The translations under genes were made by a program, and so were the position numbers. From Bacteroides fragilis (GTDB lineage: Bacteria > Bacteroidota > Bacteroidia > Bacteroidales > Bacteroidaceae), in contig NZ_CP018937.1 of NCBI RefSeq assembly GCF_002849695.1, positions 4,092,001 to 4,156,000 of the forward strand: a stretch of 64,000 nt of DNA, read 5' to 3'. Below are positions 48,201 through 56,126 of this stretch, piece by piece (within the stretch, counting starts at the first letter, position 1; every line of letters starts with the position of its first letter). Under the pieces are notes generated by a model that saw only the letters and a program-made list of their open reading frames with translations, had not been told where the DNA came from and did not search any database.

Positions 48201-48684
48201 GAGCAATACTTTCACTTACAAAGGTTTCTCACTCTACTTCCTGATTGACGGACGTTTCGGTGGCGATGTACTCTCACAGACTCAGGCCGAACTTGACCAA
48301 AGAGGTGTCAGCCTGAACAGTGGAAAAGCCCGTGATGCAGGTTATGTCAATGTCGATGGGACTCAAGTGAAACCGCAAAAGTTCTATACCGCAGTCAGCG
48401 GACGTGACGGATGTACGGAATACTATATGTACGATGCTACCAACATCCGCCTCCGCGAACTTTCATTAGGCTACTCACTTCCTCAAAGCTGGTTGGCCAA
48501 AGCCGGCGGTGCTTTCAAAGATGTCCAGTTGTCATTCGTAGCACGCAACCTGTTCTTTATCTCCAAGAAAGCTCCGTTCGACCCGGATGCTGTTCTTTCA
48601 ACAGGTAACGATAATCAGGGTATTGATGTATTCGGCATGCCGACTACCCGCAGCTTAGGTTTCAATATTAAGTTCACATTCTAA
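45295..48684 (+). CDS. SusC/RagA TonB-dependent transporter with STN signalling domain, 1129 aa
   Basis: After a signal peptide with a long N region (hydrophobic core MKITLFLLFFVALQAYSENG about residue 24-43), residues 50-125 are the STN domain (LKVSELLSKIESQTEYLFVY) that touches the FecR protein. Residues 135-215 are the carboxypeptidase-like domain (VKGVVTDQNGDPIIGANVLE). The TonB box and plug follow (EQVVVTAMGIKKKEASLTY, VSIRGSRSISGNNQPLYVID), then the barrel ending TRSLGFNIKFTF. It imports a glycan or other nutrient across the outer membrane with the SusD protein 12 nt downstream. No enzyme gene is in the unit, so the substrate is not identified. Confidence 0.96.
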   Translation: MRKISLPRHLCPKNFVSKQILLTMKITLFLLFFVALQAYSENGYSQNAKISIPRSSLKVSELLSKIESQTEYLFVYNKKNVDTRRTVNVQADNKAVSEVLDEAFKGTNIKYVMEGHNIVLTKNNDNASTAQQGRVTVKGVVTDQNGDPIIGANVLEKGTTNGCITDMEGNFSLNVPSNSILVITYVGYQPQNIQVNGRQSLSIKLQEEAMALEQVVVTAMGIKKKEASLTYSTQQVGGDELTRAKDPNMINALAGKTAGVQITKSSSGLGGSAKVSIRGSRSISGNNQPLYVIDGVPMLNSSNEQASTAIGGTADAGNRDGGDGISNLNPDDIESMSILKGASAAALYGSQAANGVILITTKKGKAGIQKITFSSNLTVDHAICLPEFQNSYAMDPEAKNGWGKKATLKDYDNADNFFQNGVTAINSVSFMNGSEKMQTYFSYANTTAKGIVEKNKMQKHNLNFRETANFFNDYLKLDANVNLMTQTIKNRPTSGGYYMNPLVGLYGFPRGEDLSEYKNNFEVFDPARNMNVQNWYTSYQDMEQNPYWITNRINSNDKRTRAIASLTANLKITDWLNIQARGTADYTHDQYQQRMYASTAPALSGQNGRYIDLNHTETLYYGDVMAMINKKWNDFSLNGAIGGSINSTNVNSLRLDSKTASLYYPNVFTVANIKMTQAAYIDEQINQKRVLQSLFGTAQLGWKESLYLDVTARNDWSSTLAYTKHSSFFYPSVGLSWVLNNTVKLPEWISFGKIRGSWSKVGNDLPLFISNTIPGSNDIIGAGGAIVTYSKAPFNDLKPEMSTSYEIGTEWKFFNYRLDFDFTYYRTNTKNQLFTLPSSAGAEYKYYMVNAGNIQNEGIEITLGATPVMNDAFRWKTQFNFSTNKNKIIKLHPDLKTFVYGDESFSSSYSMRLVEGGSFGDIYGKAFERDKNGKVVFTTDADGDKIPNVIGGGNTEKVGNCNPDFMLGWSNTFTYKGFSLYFLIDGRFGGDVLSQTQAELDQRGVSLNSGKARDAGYVNVDGTQVKPQKFYTAVSGRDGCTEYYMYDATNIRLRELSLGYSLPQSWLAKAGGAFKDVQLSFVARNLFFISKKAPFDPDAVLSTGNDNQGIDVFGMPTTRSLGFNIKFTF

Positions 48685-48696
48685 AAGAGATTCATC

Positions 48697-50313
48697 ATGA
48701 AAAACAATATCAAATATATAGCAAGTATACTCTTAGGAGGACTGATCGGATTTTCAGCCTGTACCGATTCTTTCGAATCATTCAATACCAACGAAGCGGG
48801 ATTCGATAACGATAGCAAGAAACAGGATTTCAACTATTATGGTATTCCACTGGGCATTATCCAGCAAGGAATCTACTTCAATTACGATTGGGGAAGCGGT
48901 AAGAACTGGCCTTTCCAGACCATGCAAAATCTGGGAGCAGATTTATTCTCGGGATACGTACACGACTTTAACCCTTTCAACGAAGGGAAGAACAACAGCA
49001 CCTATTATATGATGGACGGATGGAACGGCTCCACATGGGATAACACCTACGGATACATCATGCCGGAAGTCCAGAAGTCTGAGACAATCAACGAAAAAGA
49101 TAATATAGGATTCTATGGGATCACCAAAATATTGAAGGTGGAACTGATGCACCGTTTGTCCGACTTGTATGGTCCGATCGTTTATACTCAGTTCGGATCG
49201 AAAACAGGTTCTACTCCCGATACACAACCGGAAGCCTACAAAGCTTTCTTCAACGATCTGGACGAAGGTATCGCAAAGATACGTGAATATCAAAAAGCCA
49301 ATCCGGAGATAGAGAGTTTTGCTAAATTCGATATCCTGATGCCTCAGGGGAAACGCACTTTCAGTGAGTGGATCCGGTTCGCGAACTCTCTCCGTTTGCG
49401 CCTGGCTGTCCGCATCGCTATGGCAGACTCTAAACTGGCTCTTGCAGAGGCGCAAAAATCCCTTACAGACAAAGAAGGATTGCTGGAAGGAAATGATGAG
49501 GTGGTAGCCGTATCGACAGCGTCGGGCTATACCAATCCTTTCGGAGAAATCAATATTGGATGGGGCGAGGTGTTTATGAACGCCAATATGGAGTCCTTGT
49601 TAGTAGGCTATGAAGATCCCCGTCTGGAAAAATACTTTAATAAAGCAGCCGGTTCCGACGCAACAAGCATTATCAATTACAAGGGCACTTACAAAGGTAT
49701 CCGCCAAGGTACGGGCTTCAATCACAAAAACTATAACGGACATTCAAAAAGTACTATCACCCAGCAGAGTGACGCCATACTGATGACTTCTGCCGAAATA
49801 TGGTTCCTGCGTGCCGAAGCAGCTTTGAGGGGATGGAGTAATGAGTCCGTCAAAGATTGTTATGAGAGAGGTGTAAAAGCATCATTTGCCCAATGGGGTG
49901 CTGCAGGAGCAGAAACTTACCTGGAAAGCGAGAAGAAACCCGCTGACTACATAGATGCTTTCAAAGCGGAGAACAATGTGAAAGCCGTCAATACGCTGAC
50001 CCCTAAATGGGACGATGCTGCCAGCAACGAAGATAAACTGGGTCGTATCATTACACAAAAATGGCTGGCCATGTATCCGGAAGGAGGAGAAGCCTGGGCA
50101 GAACAACGCCGCACTGGTTATCCGAAATTATTCCCTGTTTTGGTCAATCAGAGTGAAGGTACAGTAGACACCGGCATCGGGCCACGCCGACTAAACTTCT
50201 TCGTAGGTATCAAAACAACCAACCCGGAACAATATACCCAACTGGTAAATGCTTTGGGTGGAGCCGATAATTGCGGTACTCGTCTATGGTGGGACACCGG
50301 AAGAAATTTCTGA
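48697..50313 (+). CDS. SusD/RagB-like surface lipoprotein, 538 aa
   Basis: MKNNIKYIASILLGGLIGFS precedes ACTD, a lipoprotein signal. The helical TPR-like core is recognised by FSEWIRFANSLRLRLAVRIA-type residues (about 225-245) and by EIWFLRAEAALRGWSNESVK and WLAMYPEGGEAWAEQRRTGY. The sequence belongs to the SusD-like-2 branch. It caps the SusC barrel encoded just upstream and binds the ligand at the cell surface. The pair follows a sigma/anti-sigma set, so expression depends on transport of its own ligand. The terminator at 50379-50410 closes the operon. Confidence 0.95.
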   Translation: MKNNIKYIASILLGGLIGFSACTDSFESFNTNEAGFDNDSKKQDFNYYGIPLGIIQQGIYFNYDWGSGKNWPFQTMQNLGADLFSGYVHDFNPFNEGKNNSTYYMMDGWNGSTWDNTYGYIMPEVQKSETINEKDNIGFYGITKILKVELMHRLSDLYGPIVYTQFGSKTGSTPDTQPEAYKAFFNDLDEGIAKIREYQKANPEIESFAKFDILMPQGKRTFSEWIRFANSLRLRLAVRIAMADSKLALAEAQKSLTDKEGLLEGNDEVVAVSTASGYTNPFGEINIGWGEVFMNANMESLLVGYEDPRLEKYFNKAAGSDATSIINYKGTYKGIRQGTGFNHKNYNGHSKSTITQQSDAILMTSAEIWFLRAEAALRGWSNESVKDCYERGVKASFAQWGAAGAETYLESEKKPADYIDAFKAENNVKAVNTLTPKWDDAASNEDKLGRIITQKWLAMYPEGGEAWAEQRRTGYPKLFPVLVNQSEGTVDTGIGPRRLNFFVGIKTTNPEQYTQLVNALGGADNCGTRLWWDTGRNF

Positions 50314-50378
50314 CACACAAAGGTATAAATTTTGATTAGTGGTGTTTTCTTCGTATTAGTTACGGGGAAAAAGATTGG

Positions 50379-50410
50379 AAGGGGCAAAGTCGGGAGGCTT
50401 TGTCCCTTTT
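50379..50410 (+). terminator. Terminator of the sigma-fecR-susC-susD block
   Basis: AAGGGGCAAAG (50379-50389) pairs with CTTTGTCCCTT (one G-U), followed by TTCTATT. Confidence 0.7.
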
Positions 50411-50501
50411 CTATTAAAAATAAAATCAATAGAAAAAATCCCCGAAAGCCTAAACAATAAGTATATAATAGATTAATAACAAACATATTACCCATCATAG
50501 A

Positions 50502-50664
50502 GTGTTTCAAAAGACGTTCGTCTGATGCAACAAAGATAAGGTGCTTTTTCCATCTGTGCAAATATTTCTACATTGTTTTAATTATCAGTCATTTATCTCT
50601 TCCTTTTGCCTTCAGTGCGCAGAGCCAAAATTGTGTTTCAAAAAAGGAACGTCTTTTGAAACAC
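50502..50664. promoter_or_regulatory. Invertible promoter segment 1, pointing away from the lipoprotein gene
   Basis: Perfect 18-bp inverted repeats GTGTTTCAAAAGACGTTC (50502-50519 and, inverted, 50647-50664) bound 163 bp. AGACGTTCGT at 50512-50521 fits the half-site I recall for the Mpi recombinase of Bacteroides fragilis. Inside is a promoter on the minus strand: TTTG at 50562-50559, 20 nt, TATCTTTG at 50538-50531. It reads left, away from the gene at 50814; inversion would turn it towards that gene. Confidence 0.8.
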
Positions 50665-50743
50665 GATTGCATTTCCAAGGACGTTATATCTAATTGTAAT
50701 ACACAAACTTACGCATAATAAAAGTTGTATCAAACAGTCTTTA

Positions 50744-50771
50744 CCGGCTTATACACACATGTATAAGCCGG
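50744..50771 (+). promoter_or_regulatory. Leader hairpin of fimbrillin-like gene 1
   Basis: CCGGCTTATAC pairs with GTATAAGCCGG, 11 bp, 6-nt loop, ending 43 nt before the ATG at 50814. Equivalent hairpins lie before the two paralogues. Confidence 0.6.
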
Positions 50772-50813
50772 GCGAGAGATTTTTGATCTGATTATTCACT
50801 AAACAAATTTAGA

Positions 50814-52433
50814 ATGAACAAATTTTTTATTATGCGAACGCCCCTCTTATGGATCGCGGTAATGACAGCATCCTGCCTCTGGGTCAGTGGATGCACCCAA
50901 GAAGAAAAGTATCCATTTCTTCCGGAAAAAGATAACGATTCCAACATTGTAATACCTATTAACATCAGTATGGCTGAAAATGGTGAGTACAATGCTTACT
51001 CTCCGGACAATACTATGCCCCCCCGTCATAATGCTCCTCTGATTGCCGAATGGGCAGGGGTAAAAACTCTAAGCCATACCCGTACAAAAGAATCTCCGGA
51101 ATATAGTGTTCCCAGAATCGCATCCATGGAACTGACGGAAGATACCCTTTCCACCCTAACTACCCGTGCAAACACTCTATCTACAGGTATTTACTTTCGT
51201 CTGATCGTTTTCCGAAAATCAGGAAGCAACTACGTATTCCAATCAGCCGCAGACTATACCTCAAATGGTACTTCCTCGCCTGTACTGAAACAGGGGAAAC
51301 TACTCACACGGTCAGGAACGATACGGGTAATCGGCTACTCCTTCAATACAACTGCGGCATTGGGAAGTATCCCTGCATCATATACCTATAATAGCACCAA
51401 GATAGACATTTCAAACATGAATAATGACTTTATGACTTATGATTCAGGAGACATAGCCAATGTGAATAGTCTTAATTATAATCTTCCGGTAACATTTAAA
51501 CAGAAACTATGCAAACTTACAATAAGCATTAGTGTAACAGGCTTCACAAGTAATGCCATCAGCGGGTGTACAGGAGTATACGTAAAGCAGGGAGGTAATT
51601 CAACCTCGTGGGTGATTGGAAGTTCGGCAGTGGCTGCTAATACCAACAACACAGCTTCATTCAACCCAAACACCAACCTGACTACCACTATACGAATGGT
51701 TCCCTTCGCAAGTGCCAGGACAATAACAGTACACTTCGACAAACTGACAGTAGGAAATATAATTGCTAATAATGCGGATAATATAGACATTACCTCAAAC
51801 CAAAGTGTCCAATTGAAAGAGGGTATGAGCTATACAATGAAAATACAGTTTAAGAGAAGCCCCGGAATAAACGTTCCGGCAGGCAGCATCAATCTGAGCA
51901 ATCCGAAAAAAGCATGTACCAATGATGATAAGCAAAAGTTATCAAAATTGGTATTTGCTGACGGCAATTTAAAAAGTACCGGTGCAAGCAACAATTATGT
52001 GTGGGCAACCAATAGAGAATATGGCTATTATTATCAATGGAAAAAAGACTATAATGGAAACAACATTGATCCGTGTGCCAGACTGAATCCCACAACTTAT
52101 GGAAATGATTGGCGGCTACCTACACGCAATGAAATGGAAAGGTTAGGGAGATGTACAAATGTGAAAAAAGTCTCTAATGGAGTGAATGGGATATGGTTCC
52201 TTAATGCTACAACCGGTATTTTCCTACCGTTAGGTGGTTGGCGTAATAATAGTTCAGGAACGGCAGCAGACGAATGGCCAGGAACATACGGTAACTATTT
52301 TACGGATGAATCAATTAATACTAATGATTGTTATAGAATAGATATATCTCCAGGGGAAGGTAAAGCCGATGTCAATAGCACACCGAAGAGAATGGCATAC
52401 ACAACTCGTTGTGTCAAAGGGCCCAAACTATAA
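50814..52433 (+). CDS. Fimbrillin-like lipoprotein with FISUMP-type C domain, paralogue 1, 539 aa
   Basis: A lipoprotein signal ends VSGCTQ. The middle (about 80-340) is a fimbrillin-type domain: IYFRLIVFRKSGSNYVFQSA, GKLLTRSGTIRVIGYSFNTT, FKQKLCKLTISISVTGF. The end (about 380-539) resembles the Fibrobacter major paralogous (FISUMP) domain: LVFADGNLKSTGASNNYVWA, GNDWRLPTRNEMERLGRCTN, GIFLPLGGWRNN, YTTRCVKGPK. It is probably displayed on the surface, alone or in a pilus. It is AT-richer than its two paralogues at 53219 and 56127. Expression should depend on the invertible segment upstream, which is OFF here. A dead copy of the partner gene follows. Confidence 0.85.
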   Translation: MNKFFIMRTPLLWIAVMTASCLWVSGCTQEEKYPFLPEKDNDSNIVIPINISMAENGEYNAYSPDNTMPPRHNAPLIAEWAGVKTLSHTRTKESPEYSVPRIASMELTEDTLSTLTTRANTLSTGIYFRLIVFRKSGSNYVFQSAADYTSNGTSSPVLKQGKLLTRSGTIRVIGYSFNTTAALGSIPASYTYNSTKIDISNMNNDFMTYDSGDIANVNSLNYNLPVTFKQKLCKLTISISVTGFTSNAISGCTGVYVKQGGNSTSWVIGSSAVAANTNNTASFNPNTNLTTTIRMVPFASARTITVHFDKLTVGNIIANNADNIDITSNQSVQLKEGMSYTMKIQFKRSPGINVPAGSINLSNPKKACTNDDKQKLSKLVFADGNLKSTGASNNYVWATNREYGYYYQWKKDYNGNNIDPCARLNPTTYGNDWRLPTRNEMERLGRCTNVKKVSNGVNGIWFLNATTGIFLPLGGWRNNSSGTAADEWPGTYGNYFTDESINTNDCYRIDISPGEGKADVNSTPKRMAYTTRCVKGPKL

Positions 52434-52456
52434 TATTTACCTTTAAACAAAAAAGA

Positions 52457-52590
52457 ATGAAAACAGAACTTTAAGGTTGGCTGATCAATAACACTACTGA
52501 AAATAAAAAAGCAAAATCTTAATCCTGAAAAGTGCCGGAAATCTAAATCTGGTTGATGCGATGAATGAAATGAAGAAACAAGCCAAATAT
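52457..52590 (+). pseudogene. Dead copy 1 of the HU-like/DUF4469 partner gene
   Basis: MKTEL followed by a stop, then GWLINNTTENKKAKS, then in another frame ILKSAGNLNLVDAMNEMKKQ. These match the first 45 residues of the intact gene at 57766 (MKTELKGWLADN, ILVLESAGNLTL, DVLDEMKKED) with a stop and a frameshift. The rest is gone. Confidence 0.7.
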
Positions 52591-52719
52591 GTACCAAAAA
52601 CGGCTCTTCATAGCACCAGGCAAAACACCACTATCGAAACTCTTACGACTAAAAACAGAGATATTATTGACAATCCACAGTCTAATATTTTCAAAGATAT
52701 TGCATAAATCAAAAGGTGC

Positions 52720-52752
52720 GAGGCAACCGATTCGGAATGAATCAGTTGCCTC
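52720..52752 (+). terminator. Terminator after fimbrillin-like unit 1
   Basis: GAGGCAACCGATTC pairs with GAATCAGTTGCCTC, one mismatch, followed by ATTATAACTTT. Confidence 0.6.
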
Positions 52753-52910
52753 ATTATAACTTTAATCATTCCTCCAACAAAATTCCAAGCGCACCGCTTG
52801 AAGGGAAATCTAAAATACTCCAGTGACAACAGTCCCTAAAAAGCAAGCACAAAAATTCAACTAAAGGAAACATCATTCCTCTGATAATAAACACCTTATA
52901 TGTAACATCA

Positions 52911-53072
52911 TGTTTCAAAGGACGTACGTCTGATGCAACAAAGATAAACCTCTTTTTTCATTTGTGCAAATATTTACATATTATTTTAATTATCAGTCGT
53001 TTATCTATTTCCCTTGCATCCAGTGTGGAGGGTAACAATAGTGTTTCAAAAAACGTACGTTTTTTGAAACAC
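52911..53072. promoter_or_regulatory. Invertible promoter segment 2, pointing away from the lipoprotein gene
   Basis: The left site TGTTTCAAAGGACGTACGT (52911-52929) is repeated inverted in the right site, which is itself a perfect 32-bp palindrome (53041-53072, centre ACGTACGT). The internal promoter is on the minus strand: TTTG at 52970-52967, 20 nt, TATCTTTG at 52946-52939. Orientation matches copies 1 and 3 (OFF). Confidence 0.78.
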
Positions 53073-53146
53073 AAGAACCGTTCTATCTGTCTAACTTACA
53101 CAAACCTACCTCAAAATAAAAGCTGTATTCACAGCCTGCCATAACC

Positions 53147-53174
53147 GGTCTTCCCATTCATGAATGGGAAGGCC
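53147..53174 (+). promoter_or_regulatory. Leader hairpin of fimbrillin-like gene 2
   Basis: GGTCTTCCCATTCA pairs with TGAATGGGAAGGCC, a perfect palindrome with one G-U, ending 45 nt before the ATG at 53219. The sequence differs from copies 1 and 3 but the position is the same. Confidence 0.6.
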
Positions 53175-53218
53175 TTGCTGAGTATGATCTATTTTATTCA
53201 TTTTTAAACATTTGAGTT

Positions 53219-54835
53219 ATGAATACGAAGACAAAACTTCTGTATGTAGGCTTTCGTGCGTTAAGCACATGCTGTGTGTGCGCAGCTTTTTTAATGATAA
53301 CATCGTGTGGCGACAATGTTGTGAACCCCGACAGCCCGGAACCGGACGGAGAGGACATGATCCCTGTTACGGTCAGCCGGGTTGAGGATGGCATCTATAT
53401 GGAAAGCCATGTTGATACTTCCGACACAACCGGAGGAAGAACGCTTGTGGACGAATGGGTACCGGTGAAAGAGCCACCCACCGGCAGGGCCATACCCGCT
53501 GCCGTGCCTTACGAGGGGCCTTCAGCGGTACGGATGACGCTCCGTGAAGAGCCACAAGCCACTACCCGTGCCTCTACATTGGGCAACGGCATTTATTTCC
53601 GGTTGATCGCTTTCCGTAAAGTAGGCAGCAATTACGTGTTCCAGTCGGCAGCGGACTTTACGACGAACGGGGCTTCCGCTCCCACACTCAGGCAAGGAAA
53701 GTTACTCACCAGAGCGGGAACCGTCCGTGTGATCGGATACTCGTTCAATAGTACGGCAGCGATGGGAACGATCCCTTCATCCTATGCTTATAACAGTACT
53801 TCCGTCACTATCCCGAATATGGGCAATGATTTTATGGTGTATGACTCGGGAGACATAACGAATGTGAATACGCTCAGCTACAATCTGTCGCTTGTTAGTT
53901 TCACGCAGAAACTCTGCAAGCTGACGGTTAAGCTATCCTTGTCTCAGTTTGTAAGCAACACGTTCACCAACTGTACGGGCGTATACGTTTCTCAGGGCGG
54001 CAATGCGTCCGCCTGGACGATAGGTCCCTCTACAAATAACGTAAATGCCAATACCGGAAATACATCCACATTCAGTATAGCCAATAATTCGACTGCCACT
54101 GTGCGATTAGTTCCTTTTTCGAGTTCACGGACGATCACGGTGCATATCGGTACGCTGACTCTTAGTAATTACTTCAACGCAAATAACCGGAATATCACCT
54201 CGAGCCAGAATGTCCAGTTGCTGCCGGGCCGGAGCTATACCATAACACTACAGATCGGACTTGGGATACAAGTGGCGGCAAGTGACATTAACCTGACACA
54301 AAACGGATGTACAGCGAGTGATAAAAATGACTTGGCAAAGCTGAGATGGGCCACAGGAAATTTGAAAAGTACCGGAAGTACAAATTATGTATGGGCTTCT
54401 TCAACAGATAGAGGTTATTATTACACATGGTACAGTACCTATACAGGAAACACAAATATTAATAATACAGATCCATGTTCCAAATTGAATACAGCATATT
54501 ACGGTACAGGTTGGCGAACACCTTCAAAGAATGAACTTACGAAATTAGCAAGATGTACAAACAAAATATTAACTAATAGTGGAATGTGGTTCATGAATAA
54601 CAGTATAGGACTTTTTTTACCTGCTGCAGGTTGTCGGCAAGACGGAAATGGTAGTAATACTTCGCCAACAACAGATTCCGGAACTGATGGCTACTACTGG
54701 AGTAGCGATATAGGTAGTGGAAATAATACAGGGAAAAGACTGTATTTTGGTAAACGTTATAATACTGCAGATGTGGCGGACCATGCCAAAAACGCCGGAC
54801 TGACTGTCCGTTGCGTGAAAGGTACCAAACAGTAA
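53219..54835 (+). CDS. Fimbrillin-like lipoprotein with FISUMP-type C domain, paralogue 2, 538 aa
   Basis: The signal ends MITSCGDN. The fimbrillin-type part matches paralogues 1 and 3 (IYFRLIAFRKVGSNYVFQSA, GKLLTRAGTVRVIGYSFNST, FTQKLCKLTVKLSLSQF). The FISUMP-type end matches too (LRWATGNLKSTGSTNYVWAS, YYTWYSTYTGNT, WRTPSKNELTKLARCTN, GLFLPAAGCR, LTVRCVKGTK). The first two thirds of the gene are clearly GC-richer than the last third, so the C domain may have a different origin. The N-terminal linker differs from the others. It is controlled by invertible segment 2, OFF here, and followed by a decayed partner gene. Confidence 0.85.
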   Translation: MNTKTKLLYVGFRALSTCCVCAAFLMITSCGDNVVNPDSPEPDGEDMIPVTVSRVEDGIYMESHVDTSDTTGGRTLVDEWVPVKEPPTGRAIPAAVPYEGPSAVRMTLREEPQATTRASTLGNGIYFRLIAFRKVGSNYVFQSAADFTTNGASAPTLRQGKLLTRAGTVRVIGYSFNSTAAMGTIPSSYAYNSTSVTIPNMGNDFMVYDSGDITNVNTLSYNLSLVSFTQKLCKLTVKLSLSQFVSNTFTNCTGVYVSQGGNASAWTIGPSTNNVNANTGNTSTFSIANNSTATVRLVPFSSSRTITVHIGTLTLSNYFNANNRNITSSQNVQLLPGRSYTITLQIGLGIQVAASDINLTQNGCTASDKNDLAKLRWATGNLKSTGSTNYVWASSTDRGYYYTWYSTYTGNTNINNTDPCSKLNTAYYGTGWRTPSKNELTKLARCTNKILTNSGMWFMNNSIGLFLPAAGCRQDGNGSNTSPTTDSGTDGYYWSSDIGSGNNTGKRLYFGKRYNTADVADHAKNAGLTVRCVKGTKQ

Positions 54836-54862
54836 TGTATTCACTTTTAACATAGATAAATT

Positions 54863-55139
54863 ATGAAAACCGAACTCAAAAGCCGGCTTGTGGACAATAC
54901 CGTGACCACCGACAACAAAGAGGACAAAATCCTGGTATTAGAAAGCACCGCCAGCTTAGCACTCCCCGAAATACTGCATGAAATGAAGAAAGAAGATAGC
55001 GGTCTATGACCGGAAACGCCGAAACACGTAGTGGACCTCTTTCAGCACACAATATAAGAATCTGACTTTGGACGGATATTCGGTGAACATCGGTTTGTTT
55101 CGTGCTCTACACAAGTTCTGTAATGTAGTGAAGGTATAA
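54863..55139 (+). pseudogene. Dead copy 2 of the HU-like/DUF4469 partner gene
   Basis: MKTELKSRLVDNTVTTDNKE and KILVLESTASLALPEILHEM match the gene at 57766 closely. A TGA then replaces an Arg codon after GGTCTA. The frame shifts, and LTLDGYSVNIGLFRALHKF continues in another frame to a stop at 55137-55139. The C-terminal DUF4469 part is missing. Confidence 0.85.
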
Positions 55140-55151
55140 GATTCGCTACAT

Positions 55152-55167
55152 TACCCTTTTAAGGGTA
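55152..55167. repeat. 16-bp palindrome
   Basis: TACCCTTTTAAGGGTA, perfect palindrome between pseudogene 2 and the 565-bp element; could act as a weak terminator. Confidence 0.4.
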
Positions 55168-55201
55168 CGAGGCAAATAACTAAAAGGGTTTAATAAAAAG
55201 G

Positions 55202-55420
55202 CTACTGTTTATACGGTTCTTCTTCAAATTTGGTGGTAAGTTTTCTTTTACTCATGGAATCTAATTCCGTTTTCGGAAGTGTAAGCCCTCGTTTATAGTT
55301 GACAAAAAAGCAAGTATCCCGGCTTTTCCCCGAAGAGTCCATCCATGAGGTGAAGAAGCAAATTTTAGAATAAACCATCTGAAAATCAATATCTTTAAAA
55401 AGTAAGATTTCTATCCTCAA
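55202..55420 (-). CDS. Small hypothetical protein inside the 565-bp element, 72 aa
   Basis: Frame MRIEILLFKDIDFQMVYSKI, then FFTSWMDSSGKSRDTCFFVN, ending TKFEEEPYKQ. The family is not known. Its last 13 codons lie in the left terminal repeat. The matching part of the right repeat has a stop in the equivalent frame. It may be the 3' fragment of a longer gene. Confidence is low because it is short. Confidence 0.35.
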   Translation of the reverse strand: MRIEILLFKDIDFQMVYSKICFFTSWMDSSGKSRDTCFFVNYKRGLTLPKTELDSMSKRKLTTKFEEEPYKQ

Positions 55421-55455
55421 AAGCTTTGTTTTAACACGGAGTTAAAGCTTGTTCT

Positions 55456-55692
55456 ATGGATGTGAATAACAAGTTCTTTAAATGCAAAAGACTTGTTATT
55501 TGCGCACAAGAACCTGACAAACTGCAAAAGGCGTTAACAATGTTAATTGAAGAAAGGTATAAGGATGAAGATACCGGTTCAGACGGCGCAAATTCACTTT
55601 CGAAACTTGAGTTATCTTATTTAGCCGGTTTCTATTTTTTCTTATTAAAGCAAGCAAAAAGGACAATTATCAACTTGAAAATAAAGAAATAA
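55456..55692 (+). CDS. Small hypothetical protein inside the 565-bp element, 78 aa
   Basis: MDVNNKFFKCKRLVICAQEP, DKLQKALTMLIEERYKDED and LSYLAGFYFFLLKQAKRTII. No known family; helical with a basic C terminus (INLKIKK). It diverges from the 72-aa frame across 35 nt and stops just inside the right terminal repeat. Its codon use looks natural, so it may be a real small gene carried by the element. Confidence 0.4.
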   Translation: MDVNNKFFKCKRLVICAQEPDKLQKALTMLIEERYKDEDTGSDGANSLSKLELSYLAGFYFFLLKQAKRTIINLKIKK

Positions 55693-55813
55693 AGAATTTA
55701 CCACCTAATTTGAAGAAGAACCGTTTATACGGATAGCCTTTTTATTAAACCTTCTTAGTTGTTATATCCAAATGGAAATCAGTCCTATAAGACACGGACT
55801 TAATTTTGAAGCC

Positions 55814-55976
55814 GTGTTTCAAAAGACGTTCGTCTGATGCAACAAAGATAAGGCGCTTTTTTCATCTGTGCAAATATTTCTACATCCATTTAATTATCAG
55901 TCATTTATCTCTTCCTTTTGCCTTCAGTGCGCAGAGCCAAAATTGTGTTTCAAAAAAGGAACGTTTTTTGAAACAC
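55814..55976. promoter_or_regulatory. Invertible promoter segment 3, pointing away from the lipoprotein gene
   Basis: GTGTTTCAAAAGACGTTC (55814-55831) matches the inverted right site 55959-55976 at 17 of 18. The minus-strand promoter inside is TTTG at 55874-55871, 20 nt, TATCTTTG at 55850-55843. Most of the interior is near-identical to segment 1, so the two copies are recent. Confidence 0.8.
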
Positions 55977-56055
55977 AATTGTGTATTCAAGGCCGTTATA
56001 TCTGATTGTAATACACAAACTTACGCATAATAAAAGTGGTATCAAACAGCCTTTC

Positions 56056-56083
56056 CGGACTTATACGAGGATGTATAGGTCCG
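56056..56083 (+). promoter_or_regulatory. Leader hairpin of fimbrillin-like gene 3
   Basis: CGGACTTATAC pairs with GTATAGGTCCG, 11 bp with one G-U, 6-nt loop, ending 44 nt before the ATG at 56127. Differences from copy 1 fall on both sides of the stem and keep pairing. Confidence 0.6.
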
Positions 56084-56126
56084 CAATGCGTCTTTGATAC
56101 GATTATTCACTTTAATATCATAGTAT

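Larger units (their letters stand above)
55187..55751. mobile_element. 565-bp element with about 55-bp terminal inverted repeats
   Basis: 55187-55241 and 55697-55751 are inverted copies (GGTTTAATAAAAAGGCTA at the outer ends, GGTTCTTCTTCAAATT further in). The inner 10 bases GTTTATACGG lie in the same direction in both copies, so the arms are inverted but the core is not. Two small divergent ORFs fill the interior. It may be a small insertion element, a gene-conversion product or an old invertible segment. No transposase is seen. Confidence 0.55.
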
